Shown piece by piece: positions 48,506 to 61,113 of a stretch of 64,000 bases of DNA. Both the position numbers and the translations under genes were made by a program. The DNA lies in the NCBI RefSeq assembly GCF_000737335.2, contig NZ_JMCC02000002.1, positions 62,001 to 126,000 of the forward strand, read 5' to 3'. How positions within the stretch are numbered: the stretch's first letter is position 1; every line of letters starts with the position of its first letter. This DNA is from Enhygromyxa salina (GTDB lineage: Bacteria > Myxococcota_A > Polyangia > Nannocystales > Nannocystaceae). A model generated the notes under the pieces. That model saw only the letters and a program-made list of their open reading frames with translations, was not told where the DNA came from and ran no database searches.

Positions 48506-51500
48506 ATGGGTACGCAAAAAAACGGGACGCACCTCGAGCACCTCTGGGCCGTAGCCGGCTCTCGCTCCGGGCGAGTGATCGCCGTCGCGGGCGAGCGCGA
48601 CGCGGAGACGGTCGACAGCTCTTCGGTGCATGTCTACAGCAAGAGCAAGCTCGACTCGCTGGCCTCGCTCGAGGTCGCGGGGTCGATCCACGCGCTGGAC
48701 TTCGCCGACAACGATCTGCTGCTCGCGGGTGGCGATCGCGGCGAGCTGCACGGCTTTGATCTGAGCGGTGAGACTGCCAGCGAAGTCCTCACCCACGCGC
48801 ACGGGATCAAGCTCGACATCCGGGCGATCGCCAGCGACGACAAGGGCACCACGATCGCGGTCGTTGACGACGCGGGGCAGCTCGCGATCTATGCGCTCGA
48901 GCGGCCCGAAGGCGCGGCGCCCAAGCTGACCCAGACCCATCGCGCCCGGCTCAGCGCCCGGCCGCTGCGGACCGCGGCGTTCGACGCCAGCTCGGGCAAG
49001 CTCGCCGTTGGCGGCGACGACGGCATCGTCCGGGTGCTCGCGTTCGACTCGAGCGGCGCGGTCACGGGCGAGGTCCACGAGCTGCCAACCGGCGACAAGG
49101 GGATCACGGCCCTGACCTTCACCGGTGACGGGCGGGTGATCGCAGGCTGCGGCGATGGCTCGATCCGCGTCAGCTACCTCGAGGGCGCCGCCGACGAAGA
49201 AGATCGCTCGGGCGATCAGGCCCACGTGGGCCCGGTCCGCGGCTTGGTGCTGGGCCTGCAGCTGCAGGACGAGGCCGGCCGCGAGCTGACCCGCCGGCTG
49301 CTCTCGATCGGTCAAGACGGCAAGCTCAAGGCGTGGATCCACGACACCCGGCGGCAGCCAAAGACCGTCGAGATCGGCTCCAACCTCGAGCTGCGCGCAA
49401 TGGCCTGGCTGCGCCCGTATCGGGCCAAGGACGACAACAAGGGCGGGACCTTGCTGATCGTCGACGCCAAGCGGCGCCTGCACCTCGTCAAGCTCGACGC
49501 CGAGTCTTCGCCGAGTGACGACATCGATCGGGTGTCGTCGCACTTCGCGACCTTGCGGGCCAACCTCGACGCCCGCAAGGACGAGCTGCGCGAGCAGGCT
49601 GTCAACGAGCTCGCGTCGCTGCCCGAGGACTCGGCGCGGGTGCTGCTCGATCGCGTGATCGCGCGTGACCGCAAGCCCGAGGTTCGCAAGCTCGCGTGCG
49701 AGGCGGTCGCCAAGGGCCAGCGTCGCCGCAGCCGGCCCGCGCTTCGGTCCGCGCTCGACGACGGCGACAAGACCGTGCGCTTCGCCGCGCTCGAGGCCCT
49801 GCGCGCGATCGAAGGACCGCGCGCGCTGACGCCGGTTCGCGCCGCGCTCGGGTCCAAGCACGCCGATCTGCGCAAGTTCGCGGTCGAGCAGCTGCCGGCC
49901 CTGCGCGCCGTCTCGCCGCTGGTCCCGGGGCTCGTCGCCGAGCGCCTCAACGACAAGGACAACACCGTCCGCGCCGCCGCGCTCGAGGCCCTGTGCGCGC
50001 TCGAGCCCACGGGCTCGCGGGTGCCGCTGCGGACCGCGTTCGAGCAGGGGCCACCCGACATTCGGGTCGCCGCGCTGCGCAAGCTCTATGCCTTGCGCCG
50101 CGGCCAGATCGAGGGCGCCGCCGATCCAACCGGCCGCGATCTGTTCGAGGACGCGCTCGACGACAAGCACGCCGACGTGCGCGAGACCGCGTTCTTGCTG
50201 TCGGTTGGCACCCACCCCAAGCTGCTGGCCAAGCTTGGCGAGACCTTCAAGGCAGAGATCGGCAAGCTCGCCAAGCTCGGGACGGCGCTGTCGCCCTCGG
50301 GCGGCGAGCCAAGCGAGGCCGACCTCGAGCCCCTGTTCGCGGCGATGGCCTGCCGCGAGGCCGACACCGCGCTGCGTGGGGCCAAGAGCCTCGCGGTGCT
50401 TGGTGACGCGCGCTCGACCGGGGCGCTGCTGCAGCTCTCGCGCGAGAGCGACGCTGGCGTCCGGCGGCTGGTCGTCGACGCCTTGTTCGTGGGGATCCTC
50501 GCGATGCCCCACGACGATCGGCTCGCGGCCCGCTTGCAGTGGCTGCTCGACGACGCCGACAGCACCGTGCGCAACGCGGTGTTCGAGAACCTGCAGCTGC
50601 TGGCTTCGGACCGCAAGGACGCCGGCGCCCTCGATCTGGCCGAGCTCGCGCTCGGGGCCGCGAGCGAGGACATGCGCGTGCGTGCGCTGCAGGTGCTTGT
50701 CGAGTTTGGCGGCAAGGGCAAGCGCGCCAGCGACGAGTCCCTGGCCCGCCGCGCGGATCAGCTGCTTGGCGACGCGCTCGACGACGAGGCCCAGAAGGTC
50801 CGCAAAGAGGCGTTCCGAACCCTGTGGGCGTGGCACAGCAAGAACCCCGAGACCCCGCTGACCCGCGGCGCGCACTCGCGTCACGCCGACATCCGCGAGG
50901 ACGTCGTCAAGGAGCTCGATCGCCAGCAACACAGCTGGGCCGACGAACTGCTGCTGGGCCTGATCACCGACCAGCACGTGGCGGTTGGCAAGGCGGCGTT
51001 CGAAGCCCTGACCAGCTCGAAGTCCAGCAAGGATCGGGTCGCGCGATTCAAGGAGCGCGCCGAGGTCTACCTCGCGGCGATGGACTCCCCGCGCCCGCAG
51101 GTCCGCGCGCTCGGGGCCCACGGCGCGCGCAAGGCCGACCGTGACTTGGTTCGCAAGCGCCTGATCGAGCTGCTCGACGACGAGCACCTCGAGGTCCACA
51201 CCAAGGCGATCGAGAGCATCGACAAGCTGCTCCCCAAAGATCAGCACGCGTGGAGCCAGGCGTTTGCCAGCAAGTTCTGGGCGCTGCGGGTCCGGGCGGC
51301 CGAGCTGTGCGGCAAGCGGCGTGACGATCGGGCGATCAGCCCGATGCGGGCGCTGCTGACCATTCCGCAGACCGACCCCAACCACCCCAGCGCCGAGCTG
51401 CGCCAGCGGGGCGCGCGGGCGATGGCCGACGTCGGGGATCGCGGCAGCATCTCGTTCTTCGTCGAGCTGCTCGAGGATCCCGATCCGATCGTGCGCGAGA

Positions 51501-54500
51501 TGGCCAGCCGCGGGCTCGCAACCGCTTGCGAGAAGCGGGACACCCAGATCCTGCTGGCCGCGCTGTCCCACAATGATCTGCCGGTCCGCAGCTGGATCGC
51601 CGAGGGCCTCGCGCGGCTCGGTGACGTGCGCGCGGTCCCAGTCTTGGTCGGGACCTTGGCGAATACCCACCGGCCGATCCGGCTGGGGGCGATCCTCAGC
51701 TTGGCCGCGCTCGGCCCCGACGGCTCGCGCGGGCTCCTGCGTGGGCTCGAGGACACCGACCGCGAGGTTCAGGATCTCGTGTTCGCGATCATCGTCGCCC
51801 GCGACGTCTCGCGGGTCCGCGCCAAGCAGGCGCCGGATCTGATGCTCGCCGCGCTCGCGTCGTCCCAGCCCGAGATCCGCTACGTGGCCGCGCGCGCCCT
51901 CGAGGAGCGGCAAGACGGCGAGCAGCTGATGGCTTTCGCGACCGAGCTGGTCGGTCCGCCCAAGCCCGACCGCGCTGCAGATCTCAAGAAGTGGCCCGAC
52001 GAGGATCAACGCAACGCGCGCCTGCGGGTGATCGTTGACTCGCTGGCAAGCGACGATCCTTCCTTGCGCTACGCGGCCGCGCGGGTGCTCTCGCTGCGGA
52101 CCCAAGCGCTCGCGTTCTGGCGCGAGTCGGGCCGGCTCAAGGGCCCGCAGACCTCGGACGCTCCGCCCACGCCGCAGACCAACTGGGAGGACGGCGAGGC
52201 CCCGCAGCCACGCCGCAGCGGGTGGATCCGCCGCCTGATCGGCAACGCGGTCGAGCTGGCCAAGACCGCGACCGCGGCCGCGACCGGCGACAGCAACGTC
52301 ACGCAGCTGCATCCGCGTGCGGCCGGCGAGGCAGCAGCCCCGGAGCTCGGCGAGATTCGCCGGCTGGTGTTCGGCACCTACGCCGGCCTGGTCCGCCAGG
52401 CGCCCGCGCCAGGGGCCGCCGACGAGACCCACCGCGTGCGGCGGGACAGCATTGATCGGCTTGGCAAGCTGGGCGACTCGCAAGAGGTCGGCCGCGACTC
52501 GGTGCTGCCGGTCCTGCGCCGGGCGCTGAGCGATCCCAACCACCTCGTGCGGCGGGCCGCGGTCACGGCCTTGCGGGGTCTGTACCAACCCGGCGCCGTC
52601 GAGCCGCTTGGCTTGGCGCTGCAGTCTTCGGCCTCGGACGTGGGCCGCGCAGCGGTCGACGAGCTCGTGCAGCAAGCGCTGTCGGGCACCAGTGAGCAGG
52701 CCCAGGCGGCCCGGGCGTTGGCGCTCGAGGGCGTCGACGCGCCCAACGCAGAGGTTCGGGCCCACGCGCTCTTGCAGATCCAAAAGCTGTTTGACGCCGA
52801 GAGCCTCGAGCCTTGGTTTGTGGCGCTTGGCAGCACCCACGCGGATCTGCGGCTCTCGGTCGTCGATCGCCTGGTCGACGCCCGCGATGATCGGGTCGGC
52901 GAGGCGCTGATGCGCGCGATGGAGAGCGACCACGAGGATCTGCGCCTCAAGGCCGCCAGCGCGCTGGCGCGGCGCGGCGACCTGCGCACGATCGACGTGC
53001 TGTCCGCGTTCTTGCGGGCCGAAGATGCCCGCGTGGCCTCGCGCGCCGTCGAGGCCCTGGTCGCGCTCGCCAAGGTCCGCCGACCGGTCGCCGGGGGTGA
53101 ACCCGGCGAGACGGAAGCCGTCCCCGAAGCCAGCGCGGCCGCTGCCGAGTGCATCGCCGCGCGGATCGAGGACGACCCCGATCGCACCGCAGATCGCAAC
53201 GCGCTGATCAGCGCGCTCACGCGGATCGCCGATCCCAAGGGTGCGCCGGTGCTGCTGACGCTGGTCGAAGGGGACGACGCGGCCCTGCGCTCGCGCAGCT
53301 TCGACGCGCTGGTGGCGATCGCCCGCGATCCATCCCGGCCGGCCCAGCGCGTCAACGCCCACGTGGGCGGCGGCGTCGCGCGGGCTCGCTACCACGAGGC
53401 GATGTTGCTCGGGTGGCTTGGCGCGGTGATCTCCACCAACGACGCGGCGCTGCGCGAGAAGATCGCCCGGCTGCTGCGCGACGTCGATGACACCGGCGCC
53501 GAGGCTCTGCTCGCGCGCTTGCTCGAGGATCGTGAGCCAGCGGTGCGCGTCGCCGCGTGCGAGGTCCTGGCGTTCCGGGCCGAGTGGGTCCCGGGCGCAA
53601 CCTTGGACGCGCTCGCGGCCACGCTGGCCGTGGGTCGGCGCGAGCTGGTGTTGCCGGCCGCCGAAGGGCTGGCGGCGCGGGGCAACGCCGCCGCGTTCAA
53701 GTCGTTGCTGCTGGTGCTCAAGGCCGGCGCCGACGATGAGCGGCGCCGGGCGATCGTCGCCTTGGGGACCTTGGGGGATCGTCGCGCGCTCGAAGACCTC
53801 GAGCCGCTGCTCGATCCCGACGCCGAGATCACCGACGAGGATCGTGCGCTCGCGCCCGCCGCCGTCGAGGCGCTCGGGGCCATGCTCGGCAAGCTGCAAG
53901 ATCCCGACGAGCGCGACCGCGTGCGCACAACCGTCGAGCGCTCCGCCCAGCAGGGTCCACAAGACCTGCGGCTTGGCGCGATCTCGGGGCTCAGCCACGC
54001 CGGCGACGACCGCAGCCGCGCCCTGATCGAGAAGCTCGCCCGCGAGCGGCTCGAGCCCGAGCAGATCCGCGTGCGCGCGGCCCAACAGCTCGGCGCGCTC
54101 GGCAACGCCAACGCCGAAGAGGTGCTCGCCGGGCTGCTCTCGGACACCAGCGCCAACGTCCGCAACGCCGCCTACAAGGCGCTCGAGCGGGTGTTCCCGA
54201 CCGAGCGCACGCGCACGGCCCTGCTCGCGCTGCGCAGCGTTCACACCGAGCTGAGCAGCCCTGCCGCCAGCTTCTTGGCCAAGCACGGTGACTCGGAGGT
54301 GCTCGTGGCGCGCATGACCGAGATCGCCGACGACTCGGTCCGCCAGCGTCTGCGTCGCGGCTTGATCCGTCGGGGCGAGTGCCCGTCTTCGCTCGGGGAT
54401 CTGCTGAAGGGCGAGGCCGCTCCGCAGCGGGCCGACGCCGCCTGGATCGCCGGCGCAGCTGGGGCCCAAGCCAAGGCCAAGCTCGGCGCGGCGCTCAGCG

Positions 54501-55200
54501 ACGCCGTCGGCAGCTCCGCCAAGCAGTGGCTCGCGCTGGCCGGTCAAAAGTCGCAAGCCGACGCGGCTCGGGCCTGGCGCGCGAGCCTGTGGGCGGCGCG
54601 GCGGGTCGGCGTGGACGTCAAGGCGGCCGCTGTCTCGGTCGTTGATGGATCCGCCGCTGGCCAAGCCGAGGCGCCGATCGCCGTGCTCGGCGAGGCGCTG
54701 CGTTACCTGGCCGACCACGGCGACCCAAGCCAGCTCGCCAAGCTCGAGCCCGCGCTCAGCCACCGCGACGCTTCGGTCCGCGCCGCGGCTGGTGCGGCCG
54801 TCGCCAAGCTCGCCAGCGACGCGGCCACGCAGGTGATCGATCGCCTGACCGTCGCCGACCAGGTCGCCGTCGCGCCGTTGGTCGCGTCGGCGCTCAACGC
54901 AGGCCACGGCCAAGCGCTGTTCGAGTCGGCGGCCCGCCGCCGGCTCAGCTTGCCGCTCATGCTTGGCGACGCCCGCTTCAAGATTTTGAGCGACGCCGCC
55001 GAGGCCTCGGGCAAGGAGCCCGCGCGCCTCACCGCGATCGCCTCGCTCGGTCGGCTTGGCACCGCGCAGGCCACCTCCGTGTTACAGGCCCTGCTCGATC
55101 GCCAAGGCGAACACGAGGACGTCCGCAAGGTCGCGTTCAAGGCCCTGCGCCGGGCCCAACGCGGCAAGACCACCACCGCCACTCGGGGAGCTGCACAACA

Positions 55201-55204
<4 letters not shown>
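48506..55204 (+). CDS. Giant WD40-like/HEAT-repeat protein of the retron operon
   Basis: A 2,232-residue protein. Residues 1-~320 form a beta-propeller-like region with WD-type blades (SIHALDFADNDLLLAGGDRG, KLAVGGDDGIVRVLAFDSSG, RRLLSIGQDGKLKAWIHD). From ~340 to the end come several dozen HEAT/PBS-lyase-type repeats with the usual 'D..vR.aA..AL..lg' pattern (RKLACEAVAKGQ, DADSTVRNAVFENLQLL, LSDTSANVRNAAYKALERV). One break at ~1210-1290 is a low-complexity linker with a basic patch (RRSGWIRRLIGN). No catalytic motif found. ATG 48506 was chosen over 48371, which overlaps the preceding gene. Its stop overlaps the next start (ATGA). The role is probably a large scaffold, sensor or effector platform. 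Confidence 0.85.
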
Positions 55205-57099
<1,895 letters not shown>

Positions 57100-57101
57100 C
57101 C

Positions 57102-58433
<1,332 letters not shown>

Positions 58434-58510
58434 ATTTTCTTGGTCACATTCACGCCCATGGCGTGTATGCTGACCCCGGCGACCTGACCCCAGGAGGTCC
58501 ACCAAGCTTC

Positions 58511-58808
58511 GAAGTTCAAGAGATCCGTGGAGAGCAAACAGAGGGATCGTTAGCCGTGCTCAGCACAGGGCGGCGTTGCGCCGTCCGGGCACATTCTTCC
58601 GACATTCTCCACAAGGTAGGCTGTTCGTGGTTTGCCTGGCCCTAAGGGGTGCCCGGCGGGCATCTTGGCTGGGCCTACCACGCAACCGCGGTTCAAGATG
58701 CCCGCCGGGCACCCCTTAGGGCCGCAAACCGGTGAGCCTACCGTGTCCCAGGTGGGATCGTGGCGACCCCCGCTCAACCGAGCAGCTGTCCACGGATCTT
58801 TTGACTTC
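58511..58808 (+). ncRNA. Retron RNA unit 1 (msr-msd), with own flanking inverted repeat
   Basis: Outer stem (a1/a2-like): AGATCCGTGGA (58521-58531) pairs perfectly with 58789-58799 and extends outward through CAAG and GAAGT to 58511/58808, about 20 pairs with one bulge and one G-T. Inside lies the 225-nt core 58543-58767: a TTAGC (58550-58554) with a candidate branch G at 58553, two small hairpins (GTGC-tca-GCAC and CGGCG-ttg-CGCCG) as in msr, then a nested stem (GGTAGGCT/AGCCTACC, GGTTTGC/GCAAACC) ending in a 29-bp perfect hairpin (58638-58666 with 58695-58723) and a 28-nt loop, as in msd. Strand is assumed from the TTAGC position and the operon direction. Confidence 0.85.
58638..58723. repeat. 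29-bp perfect inverted repeat, msd stem of unit 1
   Basis: Arms 58638-58666 and 58695-58723 pair without mismatch around a 28-nt loop. Four base pairs (GGCC/GGCC) at the foot are shared with unit 2; the other 25 are unique to this unit (CTAAGGGGTG... start). Confidence 0.97.
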
Positions 58809-58823
58809 ACCTATTTTCGTTTC

Positions 58824-59092
58824 AGCGCAGCCGTGGGGTTGCCGGGATCGTTAGCCGTGCTCAGCACAGGTCGGCGTTGCGCCGTCCGGGCACACTCTTC
58901 CGACATTCTCCACAAGGTAGGCTGTTCGTGGTTTGCCTGGCCTCGTAGGCGCCGACGTTGTCGACGTGGCTGGGCCAACCACGCAACCGTGGGTCACGTC
59001 GACAACGTCGGCGCCTACGAGGCCGCAAACCGGTGAGCCTACCGTGTCCCAGGTGGGATCGTAGCGACACGATGATCCTGCGGCTGCGCGCT
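58824..59092 (+). ncRNA. Retron RNA unit 2 (msr-msd), tandem copy with different msd stem
   Basis: The core 58844-59068 is the same length (225 nt) as unit 1, offset by 301. Left flank (99 nt) has 2 differences, right flank 1, loop 3 of 28. The 25-nt arm 58943-58967 is unrelated to unit 1 (8 of 25 matches, about chance) yet pairs perfectly with 58996-59020. TTAGC is at 58851-58855, candidate branch G 58854. The outer inverted repeat is also different: GCGCAGCCG (58825-58833) with CGGCTGCGC (59081-59089), continued inward by wobble-rich pairing. Confidence 0.83.
58939..59024. repeat. 29-bp perfect inverted repeat, msd stem of unit 2
   Basis: Arms 58939-58967 and 58996-59024 pair without mismatch around a 28-nt loop. 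The foot GGCC/GGCC is shared with unit 1; the other 25 pairs (TCGTAGGCGC... start) are unrelated. Confidence 0.97.
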
Positions 59093-59139
59093 CTTTGTCT
59101 CGAACTCCCATCTCCAGCAGCGACGCGGCAGGCCGACCC

Positions 59140-60825
59140 TCATGTCTTGGGGGCGTAGGTCAGGGTCACGTAGTCGGGCTCGTCGCCGGGGGTGACTGCG
59201 AAGGGGCCAAGGCGGGCGACCTGGTCGTTGGCGTTGGCCTTCAGTAGCGAGCCGACCTGCTGGGTGGGGTTCGTGGGGTCGGGGATGCCGAAGAAGCGGT
59301 GGAGTTGGCCGACCGTGCTCTCGGCGCGGAAGCCTAGAGTGAGGCCGGGCGTGAGCGTCGGCGCCTCGGCGTCGGGGTCGAAGAGACGGTCAAGCAGCGG
59401 CTTGAGCCGGGTTCGCATGGCGACGAAGACGTGGTCGCCGGGCTGAAGCACCGTCGCGCCGCGCGGCATGATGACCGCCTCCCCTCGGGCGACGAGCGTG
59501 ACGTGGGCTCCCTCGGGCAGCGCGAGCTCGCGGAGCAGCCGGCCCGCCACGCGCGCGGACGGGGCCACCGTGTAGTCCACGATCTCCCCGTCCACGTGCC
59601 GCAGCGCGTTGATCTCGACGGAGAGCGGCGGCGTGGGGTCTGCCGGGCGGCCGAGCTTCAGCCAGCGCGCCACGATGGGCAGCGACCAGCCCTGCGTGAT
59701 GGCGGAGATGAGCACGACGAAGAACACGGCGTTGAACAGCACCTCGCTGCCTGGCACCCCCGCCATCAGCGGGAAGGTGGCGAGCGTAATCGGGACGGCG
59801 CCCTTGAGACCGACCCATGAGAGGAAAGCCAGCTCGCGCGGAGGGAACCCGAACGGGCGAGCTGAGACCACCACGGCGATGGGCCGCGCGACGAAGATCA
59901 GCACGAGCGCGATCAGGAGGCCGTCGCCTGCCACGGCGAGTAGGCGGCTCGGGAAGCTCAGCAGCCCCAGCATCACGAAGAGGACGATCTGCCCGAGCCA
60001 GGCCGCCGCGTCGTGGAAGAAGAAGATGCCGGGTCGGAACACGATGACGCTGTTGCCGAGGGCGATCCCGGCGACATAGACGGCGAGGAACCCGCTGCCT
60101 CCGAGCACGGCGGCGAGCCCGAAGGCGAGCAGCCCGAACGCCATGGCGAGCAGCGGATAGAGCCCCGGGTGGTCGAGGTTGGCCCGATTGACCGCCCAGG
60201 CCGCCGCCCGCCCGACGCCGACGCCCACGACCGCGCCGACGCCGAATTGGAGGACGAACATCAGGAGGAGCGCGCCCGCTGAATCGGCCGTGCCCGTGAT
60301 GATGCCGATGATGCCGAGGGTGAGGAAGATCGCCATGGGGTCGTTGGACCCGCTCTCGACTTCGAGCGTGGCCGTCAATCGCTCGGGCAGCGTGAGGCCA
60401 CTCGAACGGAGGACGGAGAAGACCGCCGCGGCGTCCGTCGAGCCGACGATGGCGCCGAGGAGCATGCCGTGGAGGAGCGGGGCGTCCATCACCCACGCGG
60501 CGGCGAGGCCCGTCAGCGCCGAGGTGAGGAGCACCCCCAGGGTCGAGAGGGAGAGCGCGGGTCGCCACGCCGCGCGCACGGAGCCCACGGGCGTGCGGAG
60601 GCCGCCGTCGAAGAGGATGAGCGCGAGCGCGGCGCTGCCGACGCTGTTCGCGAAGCCGTAGTTCTCGAAGGCGATGCGGCCGAGACCCTCGGAGCCGGCC
60701 AGCATCCCCACGGCGAGGAAGAGCACCAGCACCGGCATGCCCAGGCGCGCCGAGAACTTGCTCGACACAATGCCGAGCAGCAGGAGGACGCCCGCCAGCA
60801 ACATCACAGCGTTGATCAAATCCAT
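59140..60825 (-). CDS. Potassium/proton antiporter, CvrA/NhaP2 type
   Basis: A 561-residue CPA1 transporter. Residues 1-~395 hold about twelve membrane helices with GSTDAAAVFSVLR (transport-site Asp), ATLEVESGSNDPMAIFLTL with the ND pair, and WVGLKGAVPITLATFPL. The C-terminal cytosolic part has a TrkA-C-type domain (~410-490, DYTVAPSARVAGRLL, GDHVFVAMR) and a CorC-like transporter-associated domain to the end. The length and order match NhaP2/CvrA, which exchange K+ or Na+ for H+. It ends about 50 nt after the second retron unit on the other strand, so it marks the end of the retron locus. Confidence 0.93.
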   Translation of the reverse strand: MDLINAVMLLAGVLLLLGIVSSKFSARLGMPVLVLFLAVGMLAGSEGLGRIAFENYGFANSVGSAALALILFDGGLRTPVGSVRAAWRPALSLSTLGVLLTSALTGLAAAWVMDAPLLHGMLLGAIVGSTDAAAVFSVLRSSGLTLPERLTATLEVESGSNDPMAIFLTLGIIGIITGTADSAGALLLMFVLQFGVGAVVGVGVGRAAAWAVNRANLDHPGLYPLLAMAFGLLAFGLAAVLGGSGFLAVYVAGIALGNSVIVFRPGIFFFHDAAAWLGQIVLFVMLGLLSFPSRLLAVAGDGLLIALVLIFVARPIAVVVSARPFGFPPRELAFLSWVGLKGAVPITLATFPLMAGVPGSEVLFNAVFFVVLISAITQGWSLPIVARWLKLGRPADPTPPLSVEINALRHVDGEIVDYTVAPSARVAGRLLRELALPEGAHVTLVARGEAVIMPRGATVLQPGDHVFVAMRTRLKPLLDRLFDPDAEAPTLTPGLTLGFRAESTVGQLHRFFGIPDPTNPTQQVGSLLKANANDQVARLGPFAVTPGDEPDYVTLTYAPKT

Positions 60826-60884
60826 CGTCTACGGGTACCGGAGGGGGCCAGGGGGTGCGTCACGATGTCGGATGGGTCGCAGGC

Positions 60885-60902
60885 TTGTTGTTGTTGTTGT
60901 TG
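60885..60902. repeat. (TTG)6 microsatellite
   Basis: Six uninterrupted TTG units immediately before the histidine-kinase fragment; the junction between repeat and gene scrap suggests a recombination scar. Confidence 0.9.
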
Positions 60903-60903
60903 C

Positions 60904-61041
60904 ATGTGGAGGCGCGGCTACGCCAGCAAGCCGCTGCCGTCGGAGGTCACCACGATCTCGCTCTCTCGGATCTTGCAAGAGGCCCTCAGCAACGTCGCAC
61001 GTCACGCGAAGGCCCAACGCGTGCAGATCAGCGTGCGCTAA
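60904..61041 (+). pseudogene. Fragment of a NarL-group sensor histidine kinase (N-box)
   Basis: Only 45 residues survive. SRILQEALSNVARHAKAQRV followed by QISVR is the N-box of the HATPase domain in NarL-type kinases. The histidine domain and the G-boxes are absent, so the gene is a remnant. Confidence 0.65.
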
Positions 61042-61113
61042 GTCGACGTGTAGATCCAGCCATGCGCGGTCGACCCCGGTGAGGGACCGACCGCGACAGC
61101 CAACCTGGTGAAG

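Noticed and set aside
48413..54913. A 2,166-codon minus-strand open frame
   Set aside because: Antisense of the giant HEAT gene, whose repeats and GC-rich third positions keep the opposite frame open. No domain or start signal.
58632..59036. Short open frames on both strands across the RNA units
   Set aside because: They run through the hairpins, repeat the same peptide on both arms, and have no ribosome-binding sites; the nucleotide-level symmetry explains them.
58543..59068. CRISPR array or transposon terminal repeats
   Set aside because: Only two units, 225 nt each, with internal perfect hairpins and no Cas or transposase gene; the retron reverse transcriptase next door explains them better.
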